Shown here: positions 25,496-34,069 of the stretch, one piece after another
Numbering within the stretch: the stretch's first letter is position 1
How the letters are laid out: each line of letters starts with the position of its first letter
From: Sinorhizobium fredii NGR234
Lineage (GTDB): Bacteria > Pseudomonadota > Alphaproteobacteria > Rhizobiales > Rhizobiaceae
Reading direction: 5' to 3'
Assembly: GCF_000018545.1 (NCBI RefSeq)
Contig: NC_012586.1
Location: 186,001 to 250,000, forward strand
DNA length: 64,000 nt
The notes under the pieces: model-generated
Seen by the model: only the letters and a program-made list of their open reading frames with translations
Databases searched by the model: none
What the model was told of the DNA's origin: nothing
Translations under genes and position numbers: made by a program

Positions 25496-26540
25496 GCGCG
25501 CCCGCAATGAGCTTCTGTCGTTCTGTCTCGAACACAAGCGAGTCCTCGGGCAGGAAACCGATCCTAACCTCTTCGCCTGTCGAGTGCGCGGCGGACGAGC
25601 CCTGTTCGAGGACGCGAACGGCACCCAAGCCGGTTTCGACGACATAGAGGATCTCGCGGCCCATCGGCTCGATCTGCGCAATGCGACCGGCGAAGCCGGT
25701 ATCACCGAACCTCAGGTGCTCCGGCCTCAGCCCGACCGTCAGGAGCCCCGACGCGCCCTCGACCGGAAATCTGGCACCGTTCACGGTGAGTGTGCCGTGC
25801 TGGGCTTCGCCGGCAATGAGATTGATGGGCGGCGAGCCGATGAAGCCGGCGACAAACAGGCTCGACGGCCTCAGATAGAGGTCGTCCGGCGTCCCGACCT
25901 GCTCGATCCGCCCAGCGTGCATGCAGATGATACGGTCGGCCATCGTCGTCGCCTCGATCTGGTCATGCGTGACGAGGACGGTCGTTACGCCGAGCTGCTC
26001 GTGAAGCGACTTGATCTCGGTCCGCATCGAAAGGCGCAGCGAGGCGTCGAGGTTGGAGAGCGGCTCGTCGAGAAGGAGCAGTTGCGGCTCCTTCACGAGG
26101 GCGCGTGCAAGGGCGACGCGCTGCTGCTGGCCGCCGGAAAGCTCGGCGGGGCGACGGTCCAGTAGTTCCGCGACCCGGACCAGCTCAGCAGCCGCCTTCA
26201 CCTTCGCGAGAGCTTCGTCGCGCGGCGTTTTCTTGAAGCGCAGCGGAAAGGAGATGTTGTCGCGCACGCTCATGTGCGGGTAGAGCGCGTAGGATTGAAA
26301 GACGATGCCGACATTGCGGTCGCGTGCCTCAACCTCATTGACGACATGGCCGTCAAAGAGGAGCTCGCCGCCGCTCGGAAGGTAGATGCCGGCAAGCATG
26401 AACAGGCTCGTCGACTTGCCGCAGCCGGAGGGGCCGAGAAGCGCGACAAACTCGCCGTCCTCGATGACCAGGTTCATATCGGGGATCACTTCGACGGCGC
26501 CGAAGCGCTTCACGACGTTGCGGAATTCGATCTTTGCCAT
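25476..26540 (-). CDS. Sugar-type ABC transporter ATP-binding protein (MalK/UgpC family)
   Basis: A 354-residue ATPase with Walker A GPSGCGKST (about residues 36-44), signature LSGGQQQ (about 134), Walker B LLLLDEP (about 157) and a C-terminal TOBE/regulatory domain (about 235-350). It drives uptake through the two permeases encoded just upstream, with spacers of a few bases. UgpC/MalK-type ATPases serve sugars and glycerol phosphates. The GDPD genes nearby favour a glycerophosphodiester-like substrate. Confidence 0.93.
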   Translation of the reverse strand: MAKIEFRNVVKRFGAVEVIPDMNLVIEDGEFVALLGPSGCGKSTSLFMLAGIYLPSGGELLFDGHVVNEVEARDRNVGIVFQSYALYPHMSVRDNISFPLRFKKTPRDEALAKVKAAAELVRVAELLDRRPAELSGGQQQRVALARALVKEPQLLLLDEPLSNLDASLRLSMRTEIKSLHEQLGVTTVLVTHDQIEATTMADRIICMHAGRIEQVGTPDDLYLRPSSLFVAGFIGSPPINLIAGEAQHGTLTVNGARFPVEGASGLLTVGLRPEHLRFGDTGFAGRIAQIEPMGREILYVVETGLGAVRVLEQGSSAAHSTGEEVRIGFLPEDSLVFETERQKLIAGAHVRAPD

Positions 26541-26545
26541 CGTCG

Positions 26546-27646
26546 TCAGCCCTTCACGCCGCCGATCGACATCTGCATGAGGTAGCGTTGCGCCGCCATG
26601 TAGAGGATGAGGCTCGGGACAAGGTAGAAGACTCCGACCGCAGAGACGACGCCGTAGTCGACGCCCATGACATCATCGCGCACCCAGTACATATAGAGGC
26701 TCATTGTCCAGTTGCTGTTCCTGATCAGAAATGTGAACACGAAGATGTACTCTTCCCAGCCGCGGATGAAGGTGAAGACGGCGATGGCGAGGATGCCGTT
26801 CCTCACCTGCGGCAGCACCACGCTCACGAATGCCTGGCGCCGTGACGCGCCGTCGGTCAGCGCGCTCATCTCGATGTCCCAGGGCACTGCGTCGAAGAAG
26901 CCCTTCATGATGAATATCGCGAACGGCAGCTCGAAGGCGACAAGCACGAGGATGACGCCGGACAGCGTGTCGAGGAGCCCGATCCAGTAGAGCATCAGGA
27001 ACATCGGCACGATCAGCGTCAGCACCGGGAAAGCATGGAGCACCAGAAGCGAGCGCAGCATCGAGGAGCGGCCGGGAAACTGGAAGCGCGACAGATAGTA
27101 GGCTGCCAATGAGGCGACGGTGACGACGATGGCCGTCTGCGCACCGGCGATCAGGATCGAGTTGCCGAAGGCATGCCAGACGTTGGGAAACTGGACCGCG
27201 CCCTTGACTTCCCCGATCCTCGACCGCACGACCGAGGCGAAGTCCGGCTCCCACAGGAAGATGAAATTGCCGACGTGCAAATCGGGGCCGACCAGCAGGG
27301 CGAAGGCGAAGGCGGCGATCGCGGCGACTGCCGCAATTCCGATCCATACCTGGCGGCGGCTCTGCGCGAGCGCGGCAGTGAGCCAGAATGCGACGATGGC
27401 CGGCACGACCACGGCCATCGAGCGCCACAGAACGGCGGTCTCGGCAACACCGGTCCTGGCTGAGAAGGCGATCGTGACGAGCCAGAGATAGGGAAGGATG
27501 ATCGGCAGCGACACGGCGATCAGGAAGGCGTAGAGGACGACCGCCTTGGCGTGCCGGACGGCACGCGCCCGCGCTGCCAACGCGTCCCAATCGGCCCCCC
27601 GCCTGGATGCCGCCGTGGACCCCATGGGGATCACTTGCTCGGCCAT
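26546..27646 (-). CDS. Sugar-type ABC transporter permease (MalG/UgpE family)
   Basis: A 366-residue inner-membrane permease, longer than the usual 280 because of extra hydrophobic segments after helix 1 (about residues 75-125) before the conserved ABC permease core. The EAA-type loop sits near ALTDGASRRQAFVSVVLPQVRNG. It starts one base after the stop codon of the MalF-like gene, so translation is coupled, and the ATPase gene follows six bases later. Confidence 0.9.
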   Translation of the reverse strand: MAEQVIPMGSTAASRRGADWDALAARARAVRHAKAVVLYAFLIAVSLPIILPYLWLVTIAFSARTGVAETAVLWRSMAVVVPAIVAFWLTAALAQSRRQVWIGIAAVAAIAAFAFALLVGPDLHVGNFIFLWEPDFASVVRSRIGEVKGAVQFPNVWHAFGNSILIAGAQTAIVVTVASLAAYYLSRFQFPGRSSMLRSLLVLHAFPVLTLIVPMFLMLYWIGLLDTLSGVILVLVAFELPFAIFIMKGFFDAVPWDIEMSALTDGASRRQAFVSVVLPQVRNGILAIAVFTFIRGWEEYIFVFTFLIRNSNWTMSLYMYWVRDDVMGVDYGVVSAVGVFYLVPSLILYMAAQRYLMQMSIGGVKG

Positions 27647-27647
27647 C

Positions 27648-28601
27648 TCAATGCACCTCTATGCGCGGCCGCTGCAGCAGGCGCTCCATATCGAAAAAGC
27701 GCCAGCCGATGAGCGCCACGATCACGCCGATCACGATGAGAAACAGCGCGAGCGCGGCTCCATAGCCGTATTGGCCGCTCTCGAAGGCGCGACGATAGAC
27801 GTAAAGCGCATAGACAGTCGTGTCGTAGAACGGTCCGCCCTTGGTGAGGAGCAGGATGTATTCGAAGCTGACCAGCAGCGAGAGCGTCTGGTAGATCGTC
27901 ACAAAGCTGATCGGCCAACGCAGCGCCGGCAGGGTGATGAAGCGGATCGTTGCGAACGTTCCCGCGCCGTCCACTGCCGCGGCGTGGAACAGGTGTTCCG
28001 GGATGCCGCGGATCGCGGCCGTGAAGATGATCATCCCCATCGAGGCGCCGATGAAGCCGTTCGAGATGATGATGAGCGCGATCGGCGCCGAGGTGAGCAG
28101 GTCGAGCGGCGCGTCGAGGCCGAACGCCTGCATGAGCACCTGGTTTACCAGGCCCGCCTCGGTGGGGCTCACCGCCCACAGCCAGAGCAGGATGTAGAGG
28201 ACTGAGGGGCTCATCCGCGGCAGCAGCCACACACCCCGGAAAAAGCTGCCGGATACATTCCTGATCGCCGTGGTGGTGATGGCGAGGATCAGGCCAAAGG
28301 TCACGTTGAAGATCGCCAGCGTCCCGAAGACGTAGATGAAGGTTAGCCCGATGACCTGCGACAGCCGGCGATCGGTTCGAAAAACCTTCTCGTACTGCTC
28401 GGTGGTGAACTCGCTGATGCGCAGCGACCGGCTGAGGTCGGTGAACGACACCGTGATGTCGATGATCACGGGGACGACGAAGAAGAGGACCGTCAGGATG
28501 ATCGCCGGGCCGAGAAAGATCACGAAATTCGTGCGCCGGCGTGCCGCCGACCCCTGATGGCCGCGTCGTTCGATCGTGAGTTCATCTGCTATCGTTGTCA
28601 T
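27648..28601 (-). CDS. Sugar-type ABC transporter permease (MalF/UgpA family)
   Basis: A 317-residue permease with six predicted membrane helices and the EAA-like loop AAAVDGAGTFATIRFITLPALRW (about residues 212-234). It pairs with the MalG-like permease downstream. It follows the binding-protein gene by 76 bases that contain a perfect 30-bp palindrome. Confidence 0.92.
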   Translation of the reverse strand: MTTIADELTIERRGHQGSAARRRTNFVIFLGPAIILTVLFFVVPVIIDITVSFTDLSRSLRISEFTTEQYEKVFRTDRRLSQVIGLTFIYVFGTLAIFNVTFGLILAITTTAIRNVSGSFFRGVWLLPRMSPSVLYILLWLWAVSPTEAGLVNQVLMQAFGLDAPLDLLTSAPIALIIISNGFIGASMGMIIFTAAIRGIPEHLFHAAAVDGAGTFATIRFITLPALRWPISFVTIYQTLSLLVSFEYILLLTKGGPFYDTTVYALYVYRRAFESGQYGYGAALALFLIVIGVIVALIGWRFFDMERLLQRPRIEVH

Positions 28602-28630
28602 CGTTTGGCTCGCAAGGCAGATGTCGTGAA

Positions 28631-28660
28631 ACCCTCGACCCGGCGCGCCGGGTCGAGGGT
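28631..28660 (-). terminator. Perfect 30-bp palindrome between binding protein and permease genes
   Basis: Positions 28631-28645 are the exact reverse complement of 28646-28660, giving a very stable stem 17 bases after the binding-protein stop. No T-run follows on the minus strand, so it is less likely a full terminator than an mRNA-stabilising or attenuating stem, as seen after malE-type genes. It would keep the binding protein more abundant than the permeases. Confidence 0.6.
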
Positions 28661-28677
28661 GGCGAGAGCGATCTGAC

Positions 28678-30051
28678 CTATTTGACGATCACGTCCTCGA
28701 GGGTGGACGACGCCTCCTCGATGACGAAATCGGCTGCCTGCTGTGCCGATAGCCGCCCCGATTCTATGCCTTGAATTCCAGCAAAGATGATGCCGTTAAG
28801 ATCGCCGAACTGCGAGTTGTTGGGCAGGAACTTGGTGATCTTGAGCAGTTCGGTTGCTCTGGCGAGCGGCCAGGCCTTGGCATAGCGCGGATCTTCGAGT
28901 TGCTCGGGCTTAATGCCGAGATGTGTCGTCGTGACCGCGTGATCGGTGTTGAGGTCGGCCGCTGAAGCGTGGCCAAGCAGACGGACGGCGAGTTCCGGCT
29001 CCTTCGTGTCGGCTGCGATCGCATAGACGATCGGATGGGTCAGACTGACCGGCTTGCCGCCCTTCTGGGGTGCCGGCCCGGTGATCCAGCCCCAATCCGC
29101 GAAGAAGGCTTTTTCGTCCTGCGGCAGTCCGTAGGTCGGGAACGCGACGCTGCCGAGGTCCCAGATGCCGTACATCCAGAATGCGGCATTGCCGGTGTAG
29201 AACTCCTTGCGCAAGGCATCGAATTCCATCGCCGTGTTGTTGGCCGGGATGACCTTTTCCTTCACCCCGCGCTCGAACCAACCGAAGGCGGCAGCGAGCT
29301 TGTCGCGCTCGAGCAGCAGTTTGCCGGTTTCCGGATCGGCGAAGTCGCTGCCGTAGGCCTGGAACACCATGATGTAGTCCGGACCCTTGTTCGGCCGGTG
29401 AAGCACACCGTATTGCGCCTTGGTCTTGTCGACGACCTTCTTGGCGATCTCCAGCACCTCATCCATCGCCAGGTCGCCCGACAAGGCCCGCTCCGGCATG
29501 GCGTCGACAAAGGCGGCGTCGTAGCCGGCTTCGCGCAGCAGCTTCTTGTTGTAGAAGAACATCCTAGCCTCGGCGTCCTGCGGGATTGCATAGGTGCCGT
29601 CGGGGCACTTCGCCGATGACCAGAGCGACGGAAAGATCGTGCCGAAGTGCTGAGGATACTTGGCGATATAATCATCGAGCTTGAGAACGAAGCCATCCTC
29701 CTGGAAGGCGCAGATCCATTCGTGCGCGGCGATAAATATATCGGGGCCCTCGCCGATACCGAAGACCTTGAGAAGTTGCAGTGCGTCGTCGTCGAAGCCC
29801 TTGGCGGGGCTCTCGCGCACGGCAACCTCGACGCGCTTGGGGGAGCCCTCGGCCTCGAGCTCCTTGTTCAGCCGCTCGGCAGCCTTGACCACATTGCCCG
29901 GGCGCAGCGGCCCAGAGGGATCCTGACGCGACCAGAGCTCAAGCTTCACGGTTTCTTGGGCGAACAGAGGTGTGGCCGCAAGCAACGCCGCACTGCCGAC
30001 CGACAATGCGGCGCCCAGAAGCGCAGCAGTTCCAATTTTCCAGTGAGTCAT
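28678..30051 (-). CDS. Sugar-type ABC transporter substrate-binding protein (family 1 / UgpB-MalE type)
   Basis: A 457-residue exported binding protein with a signal peptide (about residues 1-29, ending near LFAQE), then ETVKLELWSRQDPSGPLRPGN. The fold is that of extracellular solute-binding protein family 1. The start at 30051 was chosen because GGGAGA lies eight bases upstream; an in-frame ATG at 30084 and a longer frame exist but fit less well. It is the first gene of the operon and divergent from lacI, with an operator-like palindrome between. Substrate by context: glycerophosphodiester or sugar, not proven. Confidence 0.88.
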   Translation of the reverse strand: MTHWKIGTAALLGAALSVGSAALLAATPLFAQETVKLELWSRQDPSGPLRPGNVVKAAERLNKELEAEGSPKRVEVAVRESPAKGFDDDALQLLKVFGIGEGPDIFIAAHEWICAFQEDGFVLKLDDYIAKYPQHFGTIFPSLWSSAKCPDGTYAIPQDAEARMFFYNKKLLREAGYDAAFVDAMPERALSGDLAMDEVLEIAKKVVDKTKAQYGVLHRPNKGPDYIMVFQAYGSDFADPETGKLLLERDKLAAAFGWFERGVKEKVIPANNTAMEFDALRKEFYTGNAAFWMYGIWDLGSVAFPTYGLPQDEKAFFADWGWITGPAPQKGGKPVSLTHPIVYAIAADTKEPELAVRLLGHASAADLNTDHAVTTTHLGIKPEQLEDPRYAKAWPLARATELLKITKFLPNNSQFGDLNGIIFAGIQGIESGRLSAQQAADFVIEEASSTLEDVIVK

Positions 30052-30099
30052 CTTGGTTTTCTCCCAGCAGCGATACGTTTTCATCGTGTCGTCATTGAT

Positions 30100-30119
30100 T
30101 GTTGCAATGCTGTGCAACA
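30100..30119. promoter_or_regulatory. LacI-type operator in the divergent promoter region
   Basis: TGTTGCA (30100-30106) and TGCAACA (30113-30119) form a perfect 7-bp dyad with a six-base centre. It lies between the ABC operon start (30051, minus) and the lacI start (30164, plus), where a local LacI repressor would be expected to bind. Confidence 0.6.
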
Positions 30120-30163
30120 CGATTATGAATGCGCTGTGGGGAAAGTCCAGCGGGGTCGAGCGG

Positions 30164-31186
30164 GTGTCGGATAGCAGAGACAACAACCAGGGCCGCTTCG
30201 TGAGCGCCCAGGCAGTCGCCGAGCTTGCGGGGGTGTCCCGATCGGCGGTCTCGCGGGCCTTCACCCCTGGCGCAAGCATCGCACCGGCAACGCTGGCACG
30301 GGTGCGCGAGGCAGCCGCGGCGCTCGGATACCAGGTCAATGATCTCGCTCGCGGGCTTCTCGCCAATCGGAGCCGGCTGGTCGGACTCGTGACCTCCGAC
30401 GCCGACGCTCCATTCCGGGCCCAGATGATTGCGGCCCTCTCGCACGCCTTGATCGAGCGCTCCAACATTCCGGCGATCATCAGCATCGGACCCACGGCGG
30501 ACGATATCGCGAATGCCAGCCGGCAGTTGCTGCGCTATCGGGCAGAGGCGACCGTCTTCCTCTCGGGCTCGCCACCGGCCAGCCTTGTCGACCTCACGCG
30601 GCGAAACGGACAGCCGCTGATCCTGATCAATCGGGCCGAAACCGGCCTCGACAGCGTCCATTGCGATGACCGGGACGGCGCGCAGCAGGCCTTTGAGGCC
30701 CTGTGCATGGCGGGAGCCACCCGTTTCGCCGTGGTCAACAGCGCGAGCCCGAGCCCGAGCCTTTCCGCGCGTGAGCACGCCTTCGCCGAGTTTGCCGCCG
30801 CCTCCGGATTCGAAGCGAGGATCGTTCGGGCCGGCCGCTCCGACTATGGCGGCGGGCAAGAGGCGGCGCGACAGCTGCTTTCGAACGGCCCGGCGCCCGA
30901 CGCGGTCTTCTGCGTGAACGACCTCATGGCGTTCGGAACACTCGATCACTTGCGTGATGCGGGCTTGCGCGTACCCCACGACGTTTCAGTCATCGGCTTC
31001 GACGATGTGCCCATTGCCGCATGGTCCTCATACCGTCTGACCACGCTGCGGCAAGATCCCTGGCGGATTGCCCGCGATGTCGTATCGATTCTCGACCGGC
31101 GCCTCGCCGATCCCGACTCGCCGCCGATTTCCGTCTATGTCCCGGTCGAGCTCGTTGTTCGCGAAACAGTCATGGCGCGGCGGTAG
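30164..31186 (+). CDS. LacI family transcriptional regulator
   Basis: A 340-residue regulator: LacI helix-turn-helix at about residues 12-35 (VSAQAVAELAGVSRSAVSRAF) with the hinge helix near LARGLLANRSRLVGLV, then a periplasmic-binding-like sensor domain (about 70-335). The GTG at 30164 is preferred because it puts the HTH near the N-terminus as usual and has GGGG upstream; an ATG at 30125 is the alternative. It is divergent from the sugar-type ABC operon and followed by a GDPD gene 32 bases on. It probably controls both sides. Confidence 0.87.
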   Translation: MSDSRDNNQGRFVSAQAVAELAGVSRSAVSRAFTPGASIAPATLARVREAAAALGYQVNDLARGLLANRSRLVGLVTSDADAPFRAQMIAALSHALIERSNIPAIISIGPTADDIANASRQLLRYRAEATVFLSGSPPASLVDLTRRNGQPLILINRAETGLDSVHCDDRDGAQQAFEALCMAGATRFAVVNSASPSPSLSAREHAFAEFAAASGFEARIVRAGRSDYGGGQEAARQLLSNGPAPDAVFCVNDLMAFGTLDHLRDAGLRVPHDVSVIGFDDVPIAAWSSYRLTTLRQDPWRIARDVVSILDRRLADPDSPPISVYVPVELVVRETVMARR

Positions 31187-31218
31187 AGAAGGGCGTTCTG
31201 CGATAGAGGATATCGAAC

Positions 31219-32028
31219 ATGGCCTTCAGCTTTTTTGCCCATGAACAGGGGCGTGTCCATGTCTGTGGCCACCGCGGCTACAGCCTTCATTACCCGGAGA
31301 ACACGCTGCCAGCATTCGAAGCTGCAAAGGCTGCAGGGGCGACTACGGTCGAGATCGACGTCGTGCTGACCGCGGACGGTGAGCCGATCATTCTGCACGA
31401 CCTGACCGTCGACAGGACGACGGATGGACGCGGCTTTGCCGCCGACCTCTGCCTCGAGCAGATTCGCAGTCTGGATGCGGGTGGGCGGTTTCATCCCGCA
31501 TTCGCCGGAACGAAGATACCGACCGTGGCGGAGGCACTCGATTGGGTGAAGGCGGATGACATGGGGGTTGTGCTCGAGATCAAGGAGGCGGAGCGCCCGG
31601 ACATTGCCGTCGATCGCGTGGCGGCCTTGCTGCGATCGACGGGAACGGTCGACCGGGTCATTGTCATCAGCTTCGATCACGTGGTGCTGAAGCGTGCGGT
31701 CGAGCGCCATCCGGACCTGAGGACCGAAGCCATTACCCATGCGCGCCACGCCGACCTCGTCGGGGTGTTGAAGGCGTGCAGGGCAAGTTCGGTCTCGATC
31801 GAGCTCGACATGTTCCGCCCCGACGATGCGAGGGCGCTGCATGAAGCAGGCTTTAGCAACCGCGTCCACGTGCCTCGCCCAGATGTTCTCGCTGAGTTTT
31901 GGCGCAGCGGACGCGATCCCTTGCCGGACCTCGTGCAATGGATCGCCGACGGGCTCATAGACACGATCTCGGGTGATGACGTGCCCTTCATCGCCATGCT
32001 GGTCGGCCGCGCCGGGCGGGCCGGCTGA
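31219..32028 (+). CDS. Glycerophosphodiester phosphodiesterase
   Basis: A 269-residue cytoplasmic GDPD enzyme with the complete active-site pattern: CGHRGYSLHYPENTLPAF (HRG and the glutamate in ENT), VEIDVVLTADG, and ILHDLTVDRTTDGRG. It splits glycerophosphodiesters to glycerol 3-phosphate and an alcohol. It lies directly after lacI and across from the ABC operon, which also ends with a GDPD-like gene, making this enzyme class central to the locus. Confidence 0.92.
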   Translation: MAFSFFAHEQGRVHVCGHRGYSLHYPENTLPAFEAAKAAGATTVEIDVVLTADGEPIILHDLTVDRTTDGRGFAADLCLEQIRSLDAGGRFHPAFAGTKIPTVAEALDWVKADDMGVVLEIKEAERPDIAVDRVAALLRSTGTVDRVIVISFDHVVLKRAVERHPDLRTEAITHARHADLVGVLKACRASSVSIELDMFRPDDARALHEAGFSNRVHVPRPDVLAEFWRSGRDPLPDLVQWIADGLIDTISGDDVPFIAMLVGRAGRAG

Positions 32029-32220
32029 GCCTCCCCGATTCGAAGTCTCGTGGGGGCAGGCTGGCGCTCGGAAGTAAGTACAATCCAGTTGCGACCGCGC
32101 TCTTTTCGGCGAAAATAGGTGCCGGTGCCTTTCTGAGCGGCCAGCCGACGGAGGCGAGGACCGATCGAAACGCGCAAACAAGAAGCTGCATCGGCAGCTC
32201 TGAACGAGGGCCGAGACTCG

Positions 32221-33738
32221 ATGAAGGCCGTCTTCGTCCTGTTTGATTCGCTCAATCGGCACGTGCTCGCCCCATACGGGGGAAGGCGGGTGCCGACGCC
32301 CAATTTCACCCGCTTGGCCGAGCGCGCCGCGACGTTCGACCGCCATTATGTCGGCAGCCTGCCCTGCATGCCGGCGCGCCGCGACCTGCAGACCGGACGG
32401 CTCGACTTTCTCCACAGGAGCTGGGGGCCGCTCGAGCCGTTCGACAATTCCTTTCCCGAACTGCTGCACCGTGCCGGCTTCTACAGCCACCTCGTCACCG
32501 ACCACTTCCACTATTTCGAGGACGGCGGCGCCACCTATCACACCCGATACGACAGCTACGACTTCATCCGCGGTCAGGAGGGCGACCCGTGGAAGGCAAT
32601 GGTGCAGCCACCATGGGAGCGCCTGCGCCAGATGTATCATGAGCGGCAATTCAGCCAGTCGGCACGCGACAAGTTTCGGCGCAACATCGTGAACCGCGAG
32701 TTCATCAAGGATGAGAGCGCGTTCCCATCGGTGCGCTGCTTCTCCGCCGGGCTGGAGTTCCTCGAGCGGAACCGGACCGCCGACAACTGGCTCCTGCAGA
32801 TCGAGACGTTCGATCCGCATGAACCCTTCACCGCGCCCGAGCGGTTCCGCGAGGCATTCAGGACGGGCTGGAACGGTCCGGTTCGAGACTGGCCGCGCTA
32901 CGGCCGGGTCGACGAGCTGCCGGAGGAATGCGAGGAACTGCGCGCCAACTACTACGCCGTCATGGCGCTTTGCGATTTCCTCGTCGGACAGCTTCTCGAC
33001 TATTTCGATCGCCACGATCTTTGGCGTGATACTGCGCTGGTTGTCACCACCGATCACGGCTTTCTTCTCGGCGAGCACGATTTCTGGGCAAAGAACCGGA
33101 TGAACATGTATGAGGAGATCGTGCACATCCCCCTCTTCCTGCGCGATCCGCGCCGGCCGGGAAGCGCCGGCACCCGCCGCTCCGCTCTGACCCAGACCAT
33201 CGATCTCGCTCCGACATTCCTCGATCTGTTCGACGTGCCGGCCGCTGCCGAGATAGAGGGACATTCGCTCCTGCCGCTGCTTGACGCTGATCGCTCGCTG
33301 CGACAGGGCGCACTGTTCGGCTATTTTGGCGGCGCGATCAACGTGACGGACGGACGCTACACCTATCACCGCTTCCCGCCCGACCTTCGCTCCCAGGAGC
33401 TTTACCAATACACGCTGATGCCGACGCACATCTGGGAGCCCTTCACCCCGGAGGAACTCGCCGGAGCCTCGCTGGCACAGCCGATGTCCTTCACGAAGGG
33501 AGCGCCGGTCCTCAAGATCCCGGTGATCGAGCGGTCGCCCATGTTCGACAACTACGGTCCCGGCGCGCTCCTTGAGAGTGAAACCCGACTCTACGACCTT
33601 GCGGATGATCCAGGGCAGAATACGCCCCTTTATTCCCCGGAGATCGAGGAGGCGATGACGCGTCTCATGCGGGATCTCATGCGCTCCAATGATGCTCCGC
33701 CCGAAGCCTTCGCACGTATTGGGATTGAAGCTCAGTAA
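32221..33738 (+). CDS. Sulfatase / phosphonate monoester hydrolase family (formylglycine type)
   Basis: A 505-residue alkaline-phosphatase-superfamily hydrolase. C49-M-P-A-R53 is the CxPxR site whose cysteine is changed to formylglycine in sulfatases and in phosphonate monoester/phosphodiester hydrolases. Metal-site residues are seen at LFDSLN (residues 7-12) and TTDHGFLLGEH (about 279-289). No signal peptide is present, so it should act in the cytoplasm on an imported sulfo- or phosphoester. It follows the GDPD gene by about 190 bases. A diesterase role would suit the locus, but a plain sulfatase is as likely. Confidence 0.85.
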   Translation: MKAVFVLFDSLNRHVLAPYGGRRVPTPNFTRLAERAATFDRHYVGSLPCMPARRDLQTGRLDFLHRSWGPLEPFDNSFPELLHRAGFYSHLVTDHFHYFEDGGATYHTRYDSYDFIRGQEGDPWKAMVQPPWERLRQMYHERQFSQSARDKFRRNIVNREFIKDESAFPSVRCFSAGLEFLERNRTADNWLLQIETFDPHEPFTAPERFREAFRTGWNGPVRDWPRYGRVDELPEECEELRANYYAVMALCDFLVGQLLDYFDRHDLWRDTALVVTTDHGFLLGEHDFWAKNRMNMYEEIVHIPLFLRDPRRPGSAGTRRSALTQTIDLAPTFLDLFDVPAAAEIEGHSLLPLLDADRSLRQGALFGYFGGAINVTDGRYTYHRFPPDLRSQELYQYTLMPTHIWEPFTPEELAGASLAQPMSFTKGAPVLKIPVIERSPMFDNYGPGALLESETRLYDLADDPGQNTPLYSPEIEEAMTRLMRDLMRSNDAPPEAFARIGIEAQ

Positions 33739-33753
33739 CGCAAGACGCTTTTA

Positions 33754-33781
33754 GAACTGCCGTTCGCCGACTTGGCGGTTC
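33754..33781 (+). terminator. Weak stem-loop after the sulfatase gene
   Basis: An 8-bp stem with one wobble pair (33754-33761 with 33774-33781) begins 16 bases after the sulfatase stop. There is no clear T-run behind it, so termination is uncertain. Confidence 0.3.
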
Positions 33782-33884
33782 AGCTTTGAAAGAGATTTTT
33801 GCTACTCATGGTCATGGCCTGTTTCGGCCAACTGCCCCGATCAGAGCCAGCACGCCGTAAAGCGGGTCGAGCGCGGAGATAACC

Positions 33885-34055
33885 TCGTTGAGAAGCATAC
33901 CCTCATGCCGATCTCGGCGACCATGTCGAATGGGAGGTGGAAACCGAAGTCGGCACGCTCTTCATTACCGATCGACGTTTTTTGGCCAACGTTGCATACC
34001 GGCTTCAGGAATCGGGGCATCTCATCGATCACGAAGTAACACTTCTCTCATTGTG
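33885..34055 (+). pseudogene. Possible unidentified gene remnant
   Basis: The stretch before the IMPase gene has no intact gene. One frame without a start reads like genuine protein to its stop at 34053-34055 (ADLGDHVEWEVETEVGTLFI, then TDRRFLANVAYRLQESGHLI), and the part just upstream (VERGDNLVEKH) lies in another frame, as after a frameshift near 33900. I do not recognise the family. The rest of 33782-34069 shows nothing else. Confidence 0.3.
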
Positions 34056-34069
34056 AAAAGGAAAGAACC

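Noticed and set aside
31135..33429. Long minus-strand frame (764 codons)
   Set aside because: Antisense to the GDPD and sulfatase genes, whose motifs are clear; composition is typical of a shadow frame.
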